In this document: piece after piece, positions 47,801 to 61,562 of the stretch
Layout: every line of letters starts with the position of its first letter
Position numbering within the stretch: position 1 is the first letter of the stretch
Source of the DNA: Sclerodactyla briareus
Taxonomy: Eukaryota > Echinodermata > Holothuroidea > Dendrochirotida > Sclerodactylidae
DNA: 64,000 nucleotides
Assembly: GCA_026419785.1 (NCBI GenBank)
Contig: JAODTK010001477.1
Span: 186,001-250,000 of the forward strand
Direction: 5' to 3'
Translations under genes and position numbers: made by a program
Notes under the pieces: generated by a model
What the model was told of the DNA's origin: nothing
The model's input: only the letters and a program-made list of their open reading frames with translations
Databases searched by the model: none

Positions 47801-50800
47801 AGGACAAACTAAAAGAGGCACCTTCTCGACCAAGCACAGCTATATGGTTTACCTCGGCGGAAGAAAGGTAGAGTGGTACCAGTGAACACTTTACAACCAA
47901 AATATTCCGGGTTCGGATTCTAGCAGTCACCGGACGAGGTTACCTGCGTGGCTGTACTTGACGTTTGCGATGGGCGAGGTCTTAGTCTTCCCTTCATGGT
48001 TCCGCTGTTATGCAGTGGGGTTACTGGGGTTTGTTACGGGGATATTTGCAATAAGTGAGCGGAGGTGAGCAGTCACGTTGAACTTTCTCGGAACTTCCGA
48101 CTCTCCAGTTCGAGAAAGTGGTCGGGTCCTGGAGTTTCACTGATAGTCCTGTCGCGATGGATGACATAAAATTGCGGTCCCGGCAGCAGGTTGGGCTTGG
48201 TAACACCCCTTCCGTGTTAACGTGAAGGCAATGTAGGTGTGCAATTGACAGTGCAGGTGCAGGGCAATTTTCTTTATGAGGACATGTCACTATGGCATGG
48301 TTCCCGCAACTGCTGGGTAGGTCAAGGATACGGAAAAGATTCTTGCATGCCTGGAATATATATACTTACTATATCCCATCAGTTGGAAATACTCATACAA
48401 ATGAAAACAACGCGCTGAAGCAACTTGAATCGATTGACGACCCTGCTACAGAAAAGTAAAAGCGGCACATTGCGGTAATCCTGTATGGAAGCTGAAATGT
48501 TTATCCACACAGTGTTTTACATCGAGTTTCTTTTCATTGTTACGATACACGTTGTGCGATGAGCCTGATCATCTAATATGCCAATATGAGAGAGCATATT
48601 GAATTAAGGCCGCGTTTATGAGAAGACTAACAGGATCAGAGGTGAATAAACAGTAACCCAATACCTAAAACTCTCGGGCCTGTGCATCCTAGGAATAACT
48701 GAACACAAACCAGGTCCATAAATTGAATACAATCTAATGCTATTACAAGCATATATTTTCACTTCTACTTCATATACTTGTATATAATAAGTTAGAACTA
48801 GTTTTGACAGTGTCCCCAGTAATACCAAATGACGACCACAAGGCAATCATCAAACCAAACTACCCAGGATAATTGTAAGTTTCTCGATCGTGTTTTTATA
48901 TATTATATGCCCCCCCCCGTCTCAAGAATTCCTGGAATTATGTGTCAAATCTATGTCCACATATATACATACACTACTAATACAGATACATGTTGTCCAA
49001 AGATAATCCCCAGGTTCTTTAACGAGGGTAGTGTATGGAGCGAGGTAGGAACTACTGTGTGCTATATGCTATAACCCGAGATTCCTTATACCAAAGTTCA
49101 TTGATAGGGATGGAACTACTAATGGCGGGAGTGAGAATTTTGCTGAGGGTTCTGAGCTGCTAATGGTAATGAAGTGCATCCTGTGATCCACATCCAAGTG
49201 ACTCGAGCGTGGCGTTGAATACATTACCAGTATTCCGGGCTACTTTGGGTGAACTGTTCCTGAAAATGTTCTTTTACCTGCAGACACTGCACATGCCCTA
49301 TCGATGAGCGGGTGCATGTTATCGCTGGCGTCCATCGAACATCCTTATTAGTATCTTGATTTCATGGAAGAAGTATCACGGTTTTTGTTCGTGAATTCAT
49401 GTACACTGACTGTAATACAAAGGACGTTGATGTCTCTTGTCAGTGGCGGCTCCAACAATCTGGTCTATATATCAAATCGAATCCTTCGTGACATATTGCC
49501 TATAGACTGTTTCACTCCGTCCGCACGCTACGGGTTCGGGACTAGAGTGTCGTTTATAAAGTTGAAATTTGAATCGCATCTAGGCATCACATGAATACTG
49601 AATACCTGTAATCTAAGTGTCCAGCATTTTTGTCAGGCGGAAACAATGGCCGGGCATGCATGAACACTAGTGAACAGTGTGAATGAATGTTCCACACGAA
49701 TACGGCACTGCCCTTTATTCGGAAGACCTATCTTGAAACAACAAAAAGGGAACAGCTTGAAACATGTTGTAAATATGTACAATACATGTTAGGGGTCCTC
49801 ACAGTATGTCAAATAATGTCAGTTTGCTTTTAACATCATCAATCATCCGATATAACACATTAGGAAACCTTTCATGTAATTTGGGCAACTGGCTTGAAAG
49901 GATGACGATGGCGATCTCAAGTACCGTTTGACATTCAGCAAACGTTATAAATGACACTCCTGAAATATTTGAAGATAAGATATCTAGAACATTTTGAATG
50001 TCGGTTATAGGTTATGTATTTTGTCCCCTAGGGGAAAACACATTAGTATTTCACAACTGACTGCCAGTTCATTCTGTGTAACCTAGGAATGCATTGGAAT
50101 TCTGCACTCTGTTGGCCTTGGTCTGTTAACGTTAATACACCACATGCCTCCCGATAAAGAAAAAAAAAACAGCTATGTTTTCCAGCTATAGACGTATTCA
50201 TCTTCTGAGCAAATCGCACCACTTATGAGAAATACGTGTGTAACTATGCAAAATGCCTGCAAAGGCGGGTTCACTGATGTTTATGCCAGTTGCGGTTCCT
50301 GACGTAACTGTAGCAATCCTCAACAGGAAAGTCCCCATTGCTTACTGCTACAATGATATATAATGGAATATTCCCTGTTTAACAACTCTACCTACTTGCT
50401 GCCCGACAAACATGACGAACGGTTTCTATAGAAAGCATTCTGTTGAATGGTGGTTTGCCATATTAACACATCTGGTTAGGCATGGATCAATTTGAGGGTT
50501 GGTTCACCCGTGAGGTGCACAATCGAATAAAACACGAAGGAAGAAGGAAATTAATTGCCTGATTGCTTTTCAATCTCAGCAATCATCACAGTTATTACTC
50601 TGCAACGCGTACAGTCCCGTGTTTGTCGACCAAAGGCGAAAACAAGAATATGACAAAAAACTGACTTGCTGAAATCATCTCTGAGTCCTAATGCGGACTT
50701 TACTGTTACACAGTGCAGCCTTGCATATTGAATACTTATGTGTTTAGTTTAGTTCTTGTTTTTTTCGTTTTCGTTTTTTCTTGCTGCGTCATACTACGGT

Positions 50801-51779
50801 CAGTATGTTAGTGATGCGAATTGTCTCCCACCCCACATAAACCTCCCGTGAAGCCTGGTCTTCTCTGCAAGTAGTACAAACATAAGTGAAACACAAACTA
50901 TAATATTGCAGTATACAAGAGGCACCTTCCACACACATATGTGTGTTCGTAGTCGGAAGCTGGTGCAGGAATGGGCCCGTTAACGCTTTTGAAATTCTGT
51001 GCGTAGTATCCAATACGATCGGCGCAGTCAACGGGGAAGCAAGAGGACTCTGGGAATCATATACCCCAAGAAGGTAGAAATATTCTGAAGCGAATCCCAT
51101 CACATTTGTTTACCCTCACAACGCATTTTACCAAAAGAGTGACCCACTTGTGTAAATAGTATCGCAATGTAGAAATAGTCCAATTCAGCCACTAGTCTCA
51201 TCGCTTGGCGTCTCAGAGCAAGCAACACAACGAAAAATAAAGCTGAGGCGCACTGCTCCTGACAGTATGTTCTATGGCTATTTGTGTCGAAAATCAAGAA
51301 GGTCACAAGGCGACAGTATCCTGCCTGGTTCTTCATTGTTCATCATGCAAACAATTACAAGCATTCCAGTGTTGATGTTCAGATTTATTATGCATTCAAC
51401 AAACCAGCTCACGAATCAAGTGACATTTCAAATTCATGAGGACTGGATTAGTGACACATGCTTCCAAAGGAGTATATGGTAATCCAAATCGGCAAATGCC
51501 GCAAAGTTTTTCACGATCCCACACAGCAATTCAATTCCAGAAGGAAGCTGCAACAGGGAACATCCAAAAAGGAGTTTCAAAATTACAACGTCTGGTGATT
51601 TCCCAGGACTTAACAAAACTCAGTCATTCCCTCCTCCTCGGCAACAGGAAAAGGAAAAGTTTGTACGAGACAACATCAATACAAACGGGTGATCGGCCAA
51701 TCCAAGTGTTTAGGCCTCGACACCACGAGGCCGGTCTAGGCGTTTCTCCACAAAAATGTGGAACCGGCTGAAATCATTC
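44898..51779. other. No recognised gene; one possible diverged SINE tail
   Basis: At 45501-45555, TTTTTATACAGCGCTTCTCA followed by GTGTTTCACAAGCC resembles the inverted SINE tail, so a diverged minus-strand copy may start there. The body could not be aligned. G-runs lie at 45401-45423 and 47102-47135. TACCTGGGT/ACCCAGGT phrases recur at 46308-46350. Other ORFs, up to 111 codons, lack recognisable motifs; the one at 51436-51771 lies just upstream of the Penelope-like element and might be its N-terminal part. Confidence 0.35.
47102..47135. repeat. G-rich tract
   Basis: G-runs interrupted by A and T. Confidence 0.9.
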
Positions 51780-53250
51780 TTTTCTTGCCATCTCGGGCGA
51801 GCTATCTGACGCAGAACCCCATTCTGTCTAAAGGGCGTGATTTCTTCCTGCCCTAAGCCAAACATGACGCACACAAACTGCCCCTGATCCGGATCGTTCT
51901 TCCGACGCCTACGACTACGCGAATTCTTCGCCGATGAAAAAAAGATGGCGACAGTAGTCTACCTCCTGATGAGGACATATCAACAAGATTCAAGGCAAAA
52001 AGCACTTGAACCTACCAAAAGTGCTTCCCCTCATGTGAAAGGCGACATTTTGGCAATCGAAGAGATGGTTCAAAAATCACATCCCCGCCAATGAATTCAT
52101 GGATAACCTCAGCAAACTGAAGTCAATCCATTGTCGCCTTCTGAAACCATCGTCAACGATATCGTCACCAAGCCTTCTGACAAGGCTTGTGCCAGGGTGC
52201 TAAAATGAGCACCAAATTCTACGAATCGGAGCAAAACATCTATTGGACACCCCGTACATTATCATCCGCACTTGACTCCGACCCCACCCCCAGCAGATTT
52301 GCTCTCAATTAAAACAACCATAGAGAAAATGGTATCCAAGGCTCCGTTACCAAAGTCGGCCCCCACCTCCTTCAATCGGACCCAGCCAGGAAGTTGTACT
52401 TCTCCCAAAATTCACAGGATGCAACCCTAGCAACCCACATTTCTTGCAACCGGCAACTGCTACGAGAACATTTCCAAATTTCGTGGACATCCGAGTCAGC
52501 CCTCGTTCCCGGTTCCGCCTTCTCACGTCAAATGGCACCCAACAGACTTCCTCAATAAAATCGGAAAGATCAAAGATCTCCCCTGGCACAATGCTGGACC
52601 CCTTGATGTGCGTTTCTTTTCTTCTCTGTATATATATATCCCTCAACGGAAGGTATGAAGCCTGTACTTCGGCATTCAAACCAATGCCTGGCCAGACACC
52701 AACCAAGCCGATCTTGCGGAACCAATGCACCTCATCCTAACTTGCAACAAGTTTGTGTTTGGGGCTAACATTACCGCAGATCCAAGCACAGCAAGGGCCA
52801 CTAAAAATGCTCCTTCGTTTGACAAACCTCTCCATGGGAAAACGTGAAGCGAAATTCCTTTTTGATTACAGGCCCCCTAAGGGGGCCAATTGTGTGCGCT
52901 CCCGTTTATTGAGGACATCTTATGTATGGACCCACGAGAAAATGATCCGTTCCATTAGAACAAGATCAAAACGCATTCACCCTTCTAGCGAATTCACGGG
53001 GGGAATTTCAAACGACAGAGTCCACTTCTCGACACCACCGTGACGGAAACAGGTCACTCAAAACAGACTGTTAACATGACCAACGAACAAGCACAATTTC
53101 CTACTCCCTAGCAATTGTTACCACCCCCCTGCGCGAAGAAACATTCCCTACGTCAAGCTATTGTGTGAAACGCCTGCTCCTCAGATGTGATTTCGGGTTC
53201 TCGTGCCAACGACCTTTCAAAACATCTCCAAAAGAGGCAGTAGTATTTAT
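51780..53250 (+). pseudogene. Penelope-like element reverse transcriptase, degenerate
   Basis: Ordered blocks of a Penelope-like RT are seen through many frameshifts. ILSKGRDFF comes near 51815-51845, RRLRLREFFADE near 51899-51936, FKAKSTWT near 51990, and KPSDKACARVL near 52180-52205 (family KPADKG...V). NCYENISKF and FVDIRVSP follow near 52455-52500, TDFLNKIGKIKDLP near 52545-52583, and a PLDVRFFSSLYIYIP block near 52600-52645 (family TLDVSSLYTNIPH). PFIEDIL sits near 52901-52921 (family RFIDDI, the catalytic box), next to a WTHEK stretch in another frame. Near 53020-53045 an LLDTTVTETG stretch corresponds to the family FLDTTV block, and IPYVKLLCET near 53144-53172 to IPY..ALR. A KHLQKR stretch follows near 53220-53240. 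The catalytic FIDD reads F-I-E-D. No GIY-YIG endonuclease domain is visible; the copy stops at the TA tract at 53270. Confidence 0.8.
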
Positions 53251-53269
53251 TATTATTATATCTAGAACA

Positions 53270-53466
53270 TTATATTATATATATATATATATATATAATT
53301 TTATATATATAATATATATATATAATATATATATATCTAATTATAATATATATATAACATATATATAGATATATTAGATATATAGATAGCATATATATTA
53401 TATATATTATATCATATATATATATATTTATATAGATATATATATATATATATTATATATGTTATA
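53270..53466. repeat. (TA)n microsatellite
   Basis: AT repeat with TATCTAATTATAA and AGATATATTAGATA interruptions; it forms the 3' border of the Penelope-like remnant. Confidence 0.95.
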
Positions 53467-53467
53467 A

Positions 53468-53760
53468 ATGTGGGCATTAGGGCACATGTCATTAGGGGTG
53501 ACAAGAGCATACAGCACATTCCAGATTGCGCGGGAAACATCCCCGGAAATTGTGGGTTGTCTGGTTCCCCCAGACCATGGAAAGGTCATTTTGAGCAACG
53601 GTACCGCCTTCTCTGTGACCGGGAACACTATGTGTTCAGTTTTATGTTTCGGGAATGAGCCCATATGAGTGGGTCGCTATGTAGGATGCCCACGCTACAC
53701 GAAACAGGGGTGGAGGAACCCCGCTGTCTCGTCCTTTTGGCCGATCAGTGGATGTTTCTT
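53468..53760 (+). pseudogene. Very tentative sushi/CCP-like exon remnant
   Basis: The frame from 53468 reads VGCLVPPDHGKVILSNG, then TAFSVTGNTMCSVLCFGNEP, a TGA stop, then VGRYVGCPRYTKQGW. The pattern C..PPDHG...NGT....G...C...C.GNEPI......C.....W resembles a complement control (sushi) module, which is about 60 residues with four Cys and one Trp. The stop and the odd Cys spacing argue for decay or coincidence. Splice sites were not established. The minus-strand and second plus-strand ORFs over the same bases show no family. Confidence 0.22.
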
Positions 53761-54700
53761 TGCACGGGTTGCATTGGTAGTATGTTTCAACCAACGGTTC
53801 CTGAGGTTGAGAGGAAAACGTCATAAGCCACGTAGCAAATAATAAGCAGGAGAAAATCTAAAAACCTTACAGCTGCGCTATATAGTTGGACCAGTCCCTA
53901 AGTGAGCTAACTATAAATGACACTTTCACATTCAATGAGAGCTGACGTGGTTAAAGTGAAACGTTGGCCTAAATATGCAAAGAGACAACATTACATGACT
54001 TGCAGTGTCCAATCTCTAATTCAAACTATTTCAAGGACCAACAGTTGACTCAATAGTTCACGGAAACCCACCAAAATGACAAAGGTGTGGACCATAAATC
54101 AAGCAACTTGGAGACACATTGAAGATGATAAAGGAAAATGGTTTGACAGTAGCCCTCATACTCACAAGTTCTATGAAAATCCAACTACTTTGAAATTCCG
54201 CTGATCATGCGAATTAAACAATTAGTTGTTACAGAGGTACTCACAGAGGGGCCCCAACTGTGTCTTCAACGAAACAACAGAAAACACACGAAAGTAAGAA
54301 ACGGCCTGGACCATGAAGGTGGAGAGACTGCGCTAGTCGACAATCAGTCTGGACAAGAAATGAGAGTCACATCGAAAACCTCGATGATTTGACTGAACTG
54401 TACTGAGATATCATACAGCAGAGGCATGAGCCGTATATTTTCGAATTTTATCTTAGATTGGCACATATTAGAGAAGTAGTCATATTTCTATTCCCGTTTT
54501 TTTTTATTTTATTTCTTCCATCTTATCACTGTTCCGTTCCTAGGCAGGAGTCGTAGTCCCGCATCTATTGGCCAAGAGTATGGCCGTCAATATGGCAACA
54601 ATCTATAGATCATTTTGTTACGATTGGTGTGAATTTTGGGTTTTGACGGACAGGTATAATAGTTTAAATATTACGATGCTCTCAATTTTACATAGTCTTG

Positions 54701-54731
<31 letters not shown>

Positions 54732-56138
54732 GGTGTCTGTCACATGTTCCCAGAAATGATACTATAAGTTACATTCGTAGCAATTAAAAGCTGGGACATT
54801 TTCCTGTTTCCATAACATGGCACGATGCTACGACAGTCAATAGCAACTTTCGTTTAACTGACACAACCGTTAACAAACAACGAAATGGCTGTTCGAACGA
54901 CGGTGACATATCTATCTCTAATGCTACCCGACCGCTGAGAAGTCAATTCGTATTCGAATAACTCGAAACCTACATTGACGACTACCCAATCCCAACCAAG
55001 CTAGTTGTTGTAGGTAGTTGTGACTTTGAATTGTTCAGAGGGTTAAACATGAATGCTCTTATAATCTTTCATGAGGGAGAACGTGTATTGTTGGGAAAAT
55101 CCCTATGCAGCCTCATGAATTATTCAAATTCTCCTTAATAGAAGACAATTTATTTCGCCCGAATAGGAGAATCTCACTATTCCGGATAGAAGGAATAAAT
55201 TCATTAGTAAGAATATTAAATACAATAACATAACATATAAATTATAAAAGGGGTGGTGTGTGGTAAGTATTTTGCCCGAAGGGGACTCGTATTAAAAAAG
55301 ACAAGACAGCAACTGTCAGTATTTTGATAATAGTGCAGAAATCGTCTCCAGGATTTAAAATGTTAAAGTAAACAAACTTACTATCCGCCAAACGACATCT
55401 TGGAACCATCGTCGATAATATGATTTACGTTTTATCACGATTGATCTTGGGAAGCGAAAAATGTATTTCTCATAACGAGACTTACAATTAATTTATTGAA
55501 AATCGACGAAAATGCGTATATTATCTTTACAAATATTACCCGGCCATAATATTAATAAAATCCACTCATTGATAAGCCTAAAGGTGCCTGAAGCTGATAC
55601 ATCACTCATTGACAATATTCTCTGAGTATCAGAGTTGCGGACGGTCTCTGCCCACTGTCATTTTCTCCTGCAAAATCGATCGTCAAACAATTGTAGACCA
55701 AACGTGAACTTAGACATAAAACCCACCAGAAGAACTTAGAACTTTAAATACTTTGCTCGTAATATGGACTGTCCATGTACTTGATGACTTAACCCAGAGG
55801 GAAGCGTATACCTATTTTTTTCTACTCGCTTCATTCAAAACTTTAATGCTAAAGTAAAGTAATCGATACGAGAAGTCTCTCTGGCTAACGACTACGATCC
55901 AAATGTGGAAAGTGATTAATAAAACTTTCACGAAGATAAAAACTGATTGTAATAATAGTTTCATTTAACTCGATGAGAACAAAATATGAAATGTTTTTAA
56001 TGATTACTTCTCTTCGTCGCCAGTCGTTGCAAGAACGAACCCCCCCCCACAGGAAGCTGTTGTCCATCAAACCTAGAAATGTAAACATAACTGGCCCACA
56101 AATACTGAAAAATAAATATGAGCCATTGCTGAACTGAA
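53761..56138. other. No recognised gene
   Basis: Short ORFs only. A run of 29 A lies at 54701-54729; it could be a retroposed poly(A) tail, but no recognisable source sequence precedes it. Confidence 0.4.
54701..54729. repeat. Poly-A run (29 bases)
   Basis: Uninterrupted A-run ending at the C of CTGGTGTC. Target-site duplications were not identified around it. Confidence 0.9.
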
Positions 56139-56295
56139 AAGAGCCGAAGTGGCGTATATATATCATATTATCTATATATATTATAATATATAGTATAATT
56201 ATATATAATAGATTATATATAATATATATATCGATAATATATATATATATATATATATAAATTATATTATATATTATATACTCACTTCGGCTCTT
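56139..56295. repeat. Inverted repeat bracketing a TA tract
   Basis: AAGAGCCGAAGTG (56139-56151) is the exact reverse complement of CACTTCGGCTCTT (56283-56295). The 131 bases between are almost pure AT repeat, itself self-complementary, so the whole segment can fold as one hairpin. Confidence 0.8.
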
Positions 56296-56316
56296 ATATA
56301 TATATATATATTATAG

Positions 56317-56384
<68 letters not shown>

Positions 56385-56440
56385 ATATATATATCTATAT
56401 ATCTATATATATATATATATATATTATATATCTATATAGA
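56155..56440. repeat. (TA)n microsatellite
   Basis: AT repeat broken once by the CACTTCGGCTCTT arm at 56283-56295. Confidence 0.95.
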
Positions 56441-59400
56441 ATACCTTACGCTATCAAGCGGCAGATAAGTTGTCTTTCTGAACACGAATCATTGCAGTTT
56501 CAGTGCTGCGGAAAGGCAATCGAGTCGACTGCTTAGGCAGATATGGGCGTGGAACTGGTTGTAACAACAAGGCTATTTGCAGCTGATCGCAACCATTCGA
56601 GGAAAGAATTTTTGAGATCGGCGGTAGTTGGCAAAGCTCTCAACGTCCAACTGGCTTCTTAAGTAGCGGAGTGTCACAAGCATGCTTCGGCGCTGAAACA
56701 CCGGAAGACAAGAGTTGTTGTTGTTGGTGGGATAGAAGCTGGGAAAGGTTGTGTTGTGATGCCAACTATCCCACAATCCCCCTCAGAGATTGATCGCTGG
56801 TGAGGGTCGTGGCATCGACAAGAGAACTAGCATTGTTCAGTATAGATGCATATCCCACGGTGAGATGGTATCATGTTCCTCGGGTCGAGATGGAAAGGGG
56901 GACGCTTGCCACGTAGAGCAAGAGGTCAGCGGTTCGAATCTGGTGGAGCCATGACACATTGTTCATGTTAAACGTGCACTCTGCAATTCATAGACAGTCC
57001 ATCATATGTAGAGCTGGCTTGTCTCGCTTGTGGCAGTTGTATGTTTCAAATTATACCCCAGATTAATCAGCGGAAAACTTTGTACGTTGCACGAGATGTC
57101 ACTTTCAACTGCAACATACCTTGACAGAAGAAAATCATGAATCGAATGGAATCTTTATTAAAAAAAACTTGGTCTCTATACTTACAATGAAACATGATTT
57201 CGCCAGACATTTCATTACGAATACTCATCCTGTGCGTCTTCGAATCATATCACATCCCGGTTGGGCTTGCTGTTTTGTATTTGTTGAACAATTACTGCAC
57301 AACAAAACAAAACTAGAAGGAAATGAATACATAGAATCGAATTAGTGCGCCGCATTGATTCAATCAGGGCTTCCTTTAAGAGAGTGTTTAAGGGTCGCTG
57401 GCCTGGAATTTAATTAGCATTTTCGCGTTCACAACGAATGGAAAGAGTAATACCTTAATTGGCATCCGCTTCATCTCCCTTCTCTTAGCTTAGTAGTTAT
57501 ATTAACTCAAGTGAGAACTGACTGTGGATTACACTTTGCCTCATTTGACAGACGAAAAATGGCAATGGAATTTCCCCCATACCAATCTAAAAATCAGAGT
57601 GTCGTGCTATTGGTGGGGAGCGATTCTCCCAAAACTCCTTATCTCCGTTAAATTTCATCTAGCAGAGCTACTCACGCGACTCCACTCAGTTTTTAAAATA
57701 TCGGAATATGGAAAGAGTTTCCGTACTGCATTCTTAAATTTGTGCTACGTTCTATCGCGGTAATAAACGTTCATCACGACTGGAAACGTGTTATTCTGGT
57801 ACTTTACTTTTTTCATTCCCAACGTGTAACTGGGAAGTAGAACATCTACCTCCACTCTCACGAGTAACACAAAATAGCGGACATTCCAACTACTCGAAGG
57901 CGAACATTTTAATACGTTTCGGGGAATCCCGTGTACAATGAATAATTCGGGACAATAATCTTGAAGGAGATTACATTTCAGCAGGAATTACCGCAGTTGG
58001 CTCAAACTATAAAAGCGAAATTTCAGACAAAAAAAGGTGATCGATGAACTTCGGCAGTTGAGGTGTTTGTTAACCAATGTCAAGTAAATAATGTTTACTG
58101 TGAACATCAAAAAAAAAAACAACAACAATACATGGGCATTTTCATTTTTGTTTAAGGAGGCCGCCATCTTCAATTCCCCATTTTCTCGTTGTACTGGAAC
58201 GCAATCACGAGTGGAAGGGTCGTGATCACGGTTTTTTTACGTATTATTTTTTTTTCACCGTCTTTCATGAGTGTTGGTAACTCAACTGTACAGTAGTCGA
58301 ATGATGTCAATTAATGAAACATTAGGCGAAAATATCAATTGGAACTACTCTTTTGGCGATAACCTCCTCAAATAACACATGCTTTGTCTTTCGATCGAAT
58401 TAAGACGACTACATACAAGATATCCGGATTTTTAGATGACTGAGTAACCACATATCTCGAGCGAAGCATAGTTGTTCCACTGCAATTTTGATTATTTCAT
58501 TAAGAGATTATATTCAGCAAATTTTAGGTACTTTCAGGAGGAAATGAAAATTTGCCAATATTCCTCAGCAGAAAAGGTATACGACCAATGCCTCCTCCCC
58601 GAACTTATTGACACCAATGGGAAGATACACAAAAGAAAAGAAGAAAAGAGGTGCACCAGAGGCAGCGATGGGGTGGACTGCAGTAACTACCAAGAGAAAG
58701 TGAGGTATTTTGAGATAACTTGTCAGATATTTGAGATCAGAATGGCATGTTTTCTCTTGAAGTGATTAAATCCAGCCTTAGACAATCTATTTATTTGAGA
58801 TAAATGCTCCAGTTTGGACAATTTGTGAATTGTGCCTTCACGTAAATTCTGAATAATGAATATTGTAGAGATTATGAAGAGTAACCAAAACTAGTGTGGC
58901 ATTTTCCTCTTTTATCCTTCACTGTATCACACTTTAACATTCATTTTTATATTGTGGATTAACATAACTTTGGAACTGGAACATTTTTAGGAAATGGGAT
59001 TATACGAGTGGGAATTCGGTCAGGTCTACAGATCGACAGATTGAGGGATAGAATCCTGCTGAGGTCCAATCAGTTCTTCTGGTGTGCCTATGAAGCAGAC
59101 ATTTTGTCTGCATGGCTCCACTCCACCAGGAGATAGCTGGGGACCTGGGAGGAACTGGAGGGAAATCTACGCCGAAATGACAGCACAACTACTCGGGGTA
59201 CGTACCTGGTACCGATTATTGGGGTGATGACTGTAAAAACGCTATTGAGCTATTAATATGTTATGTTATGTCATGTTAAACCATTCGCTTGACACGAATG
59301 GAGTATTGTCATATTTGTTTCAATATTTAACATAAGAGCAACATAAAACACATGAATTACGGAATAACGTTGTGATTGGCATGTATTTTGAGATTGTTCC

Positions 59401-60912
59401 TTGGCGCCCTGGAAAACCCTTGAACCCCTTTCGGAAAGGAGGATATTAGGAATGAAAGAAAAAAATAAAAAACGGTGATTGTAGGAATTGTGGCAAATTT
59501 GTAAAGAGAATTTACGCTCATATGTTTTCATGTATCAGGAGTTATGGATGCTGCGTGTATTAAATCATTTGCTTCGTAATCCTCTGCGGATGTCGCGTCC
59601 GCCAGAATATGGCTGATTGGACAAAATATGTTCCCTTCAGATCTACTGCCGATGAGTCTTCGCAAGGGTTTCGATTCACAAGCTTTTATCAAGTTTATAA
59701 CCTACGGGAATTTCTCTAAACTGCAACAATTACAATTAACGGTAACGCGAGACGAGTTGGGAGGTGGAAATTATCGGATTATGGGATCTACTCTCTTATG
59801 AGTGTCTATGAAGGCCCTCAGCTGTTGTTACATGTAATGAATCGGAGGTGATATTCCACTTACAGACATCTACAAACTGTGAATTTAATGGTGCATGACA
59901 TGTTTAGTATATCTGTAATTGGCTGGAGTACAACTATTCGTGGCATGCGCAACGGCTGGACCTTCGCCTGTCCGAACATGAAGGCCTCGGTGAGCTCGCG
60001 AGGCACGGCGGCTGTATATTGTTGAAGTTAAGAACAATTTGTGTGCTATACGCAGAGCGTTGTTACAGGAGAAGTCACTCCGAAACGATAGCTTCAAAAT
60101 GGGCAATTGCGCATTGAAGAAATGATTTCAAATTCCAAGCATCAGTCAATACATTCAAGGTGTCGCCATTGGGGAAGTGTTTTCCGCTTTTTCACTTCTG
60201 AAAGTACGTCGTCTCGATTTGTAAATTCTGACGCCGAGGCTATATTTTCATTGAACCGAGCTCGGGGTAGGCTTTTGTATCTCTTCGTCTTGTGATGGTC
60301 GATGTTGCTCAGTCTGTTCGATATTAATGTTATCACTCGTCGCATAATAGTGTAGGTGAAGGCCGACGTTCGCTTCTCTCAAACTGGGAGAGACTCGCGA
60401 ATCAGAGAATATCCAATGGCGTTTTGGGAAGTTAATGAATCAATGTACATAGTATTTCCCGCTTCAGTTCAGCCGCTGCCCTCGCGCGAGTGCATGACTG
60501 ATGTTTGTTGGGATACCCCAGAATGATTGGGGTACTTGGGGCAGTGTCAAACAACCTGATGGCTACATGGGAGCGCTATCACAAGTGTTCCGAATACTGA
60601 ACAACATGCTACGATGAAGGGTCACTGTCAAAAGCCACGGAGGGGAGGGGTGGTATGGGCGAGCTTATTTTGACCAGTTAACATTTGAGCAATCTTTTTC
60701 AGTAGGAGATAGGGTGAGATGAGGATTTGATCTAATTACGCCAGATTAGAATGATAGCTCATGTAATTCACCTGGACTATATTCTGATATCATCACACCC
60801 GATTAAGAAGTTTACGTAACAAGACATTCCAAAAGAATAAACGATAAGAGCACGTCGACCCTCTTTTAACTTAAGTTTAGGTCACCCCCCAACGGTGATG
60901 TTAGCAAATAGG

Positions 60913-60940
60913 TAGCCTAGCCTAGCCTAGCCTAGCCTAT
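60913..60940. repeat. (TAGCC)n short tandem repeat
   Basis: Five consecutive TAGCC/AGCCT units. Confidence 0.9.
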
Positions 60941-61562
60941 AAGTCATATATTTAGATACTACGTGGCTGGAGTAAAGTTCGGTGATAAAATTTGTGAAAT
61001 TTCTCGAGACCTCGGAGCCTTATTTAGGCCTATTCGACATATAATTTTTCATAGGGATTCGAGGGCCTAAGTCCCTCATTCGGTCATTTTTGTGTAAGTA
61101 CTCACTCGTAATCGGCCCATTTCGCAGGTTATTAATGTCTCCCTTCATTAGTTCGGCGAAACTGTTCTATTGCCGTGTTACTATGGTGACATTCGATCTA
61201 AAAGCAGTGTCCGCTATTGATGCAGGTGTGAGATACTCGCGCGTCCCTTGGTCTTGTCGTTGTGGACGCGTTGGCATGTCAGTGATATTATACTGCAAAA
61301 CAGTTGTGAGGTGAGGAGGACTTTGAATTCAATATGAAATTTGACAGGTTACCATTGCAGTCCGACAAGTACGGGGTGATGAGTGTGAATTCACCTACTC
61401 TTTTGACAAAGAGGGCCCTGTGGTTATAGGACATGATGGCTGGCGTTGACATATTGGCATAATCGATGTTCCTATGTAGTCCCTCCCCCCTCCTCACCAA
61501 AACGAAATACATACACAAAATAAGAAAGTAGATAACACCCGGGAAAGTGAGCCTCTGATTAT

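Noticed and set aside
48600..48630. Second copy of the 34-kb MITE (TTAAGGCCGCGTTTATGAG)
   Set aside because: Only about 10 bases match the TIR and no inverted partner was found nearby.
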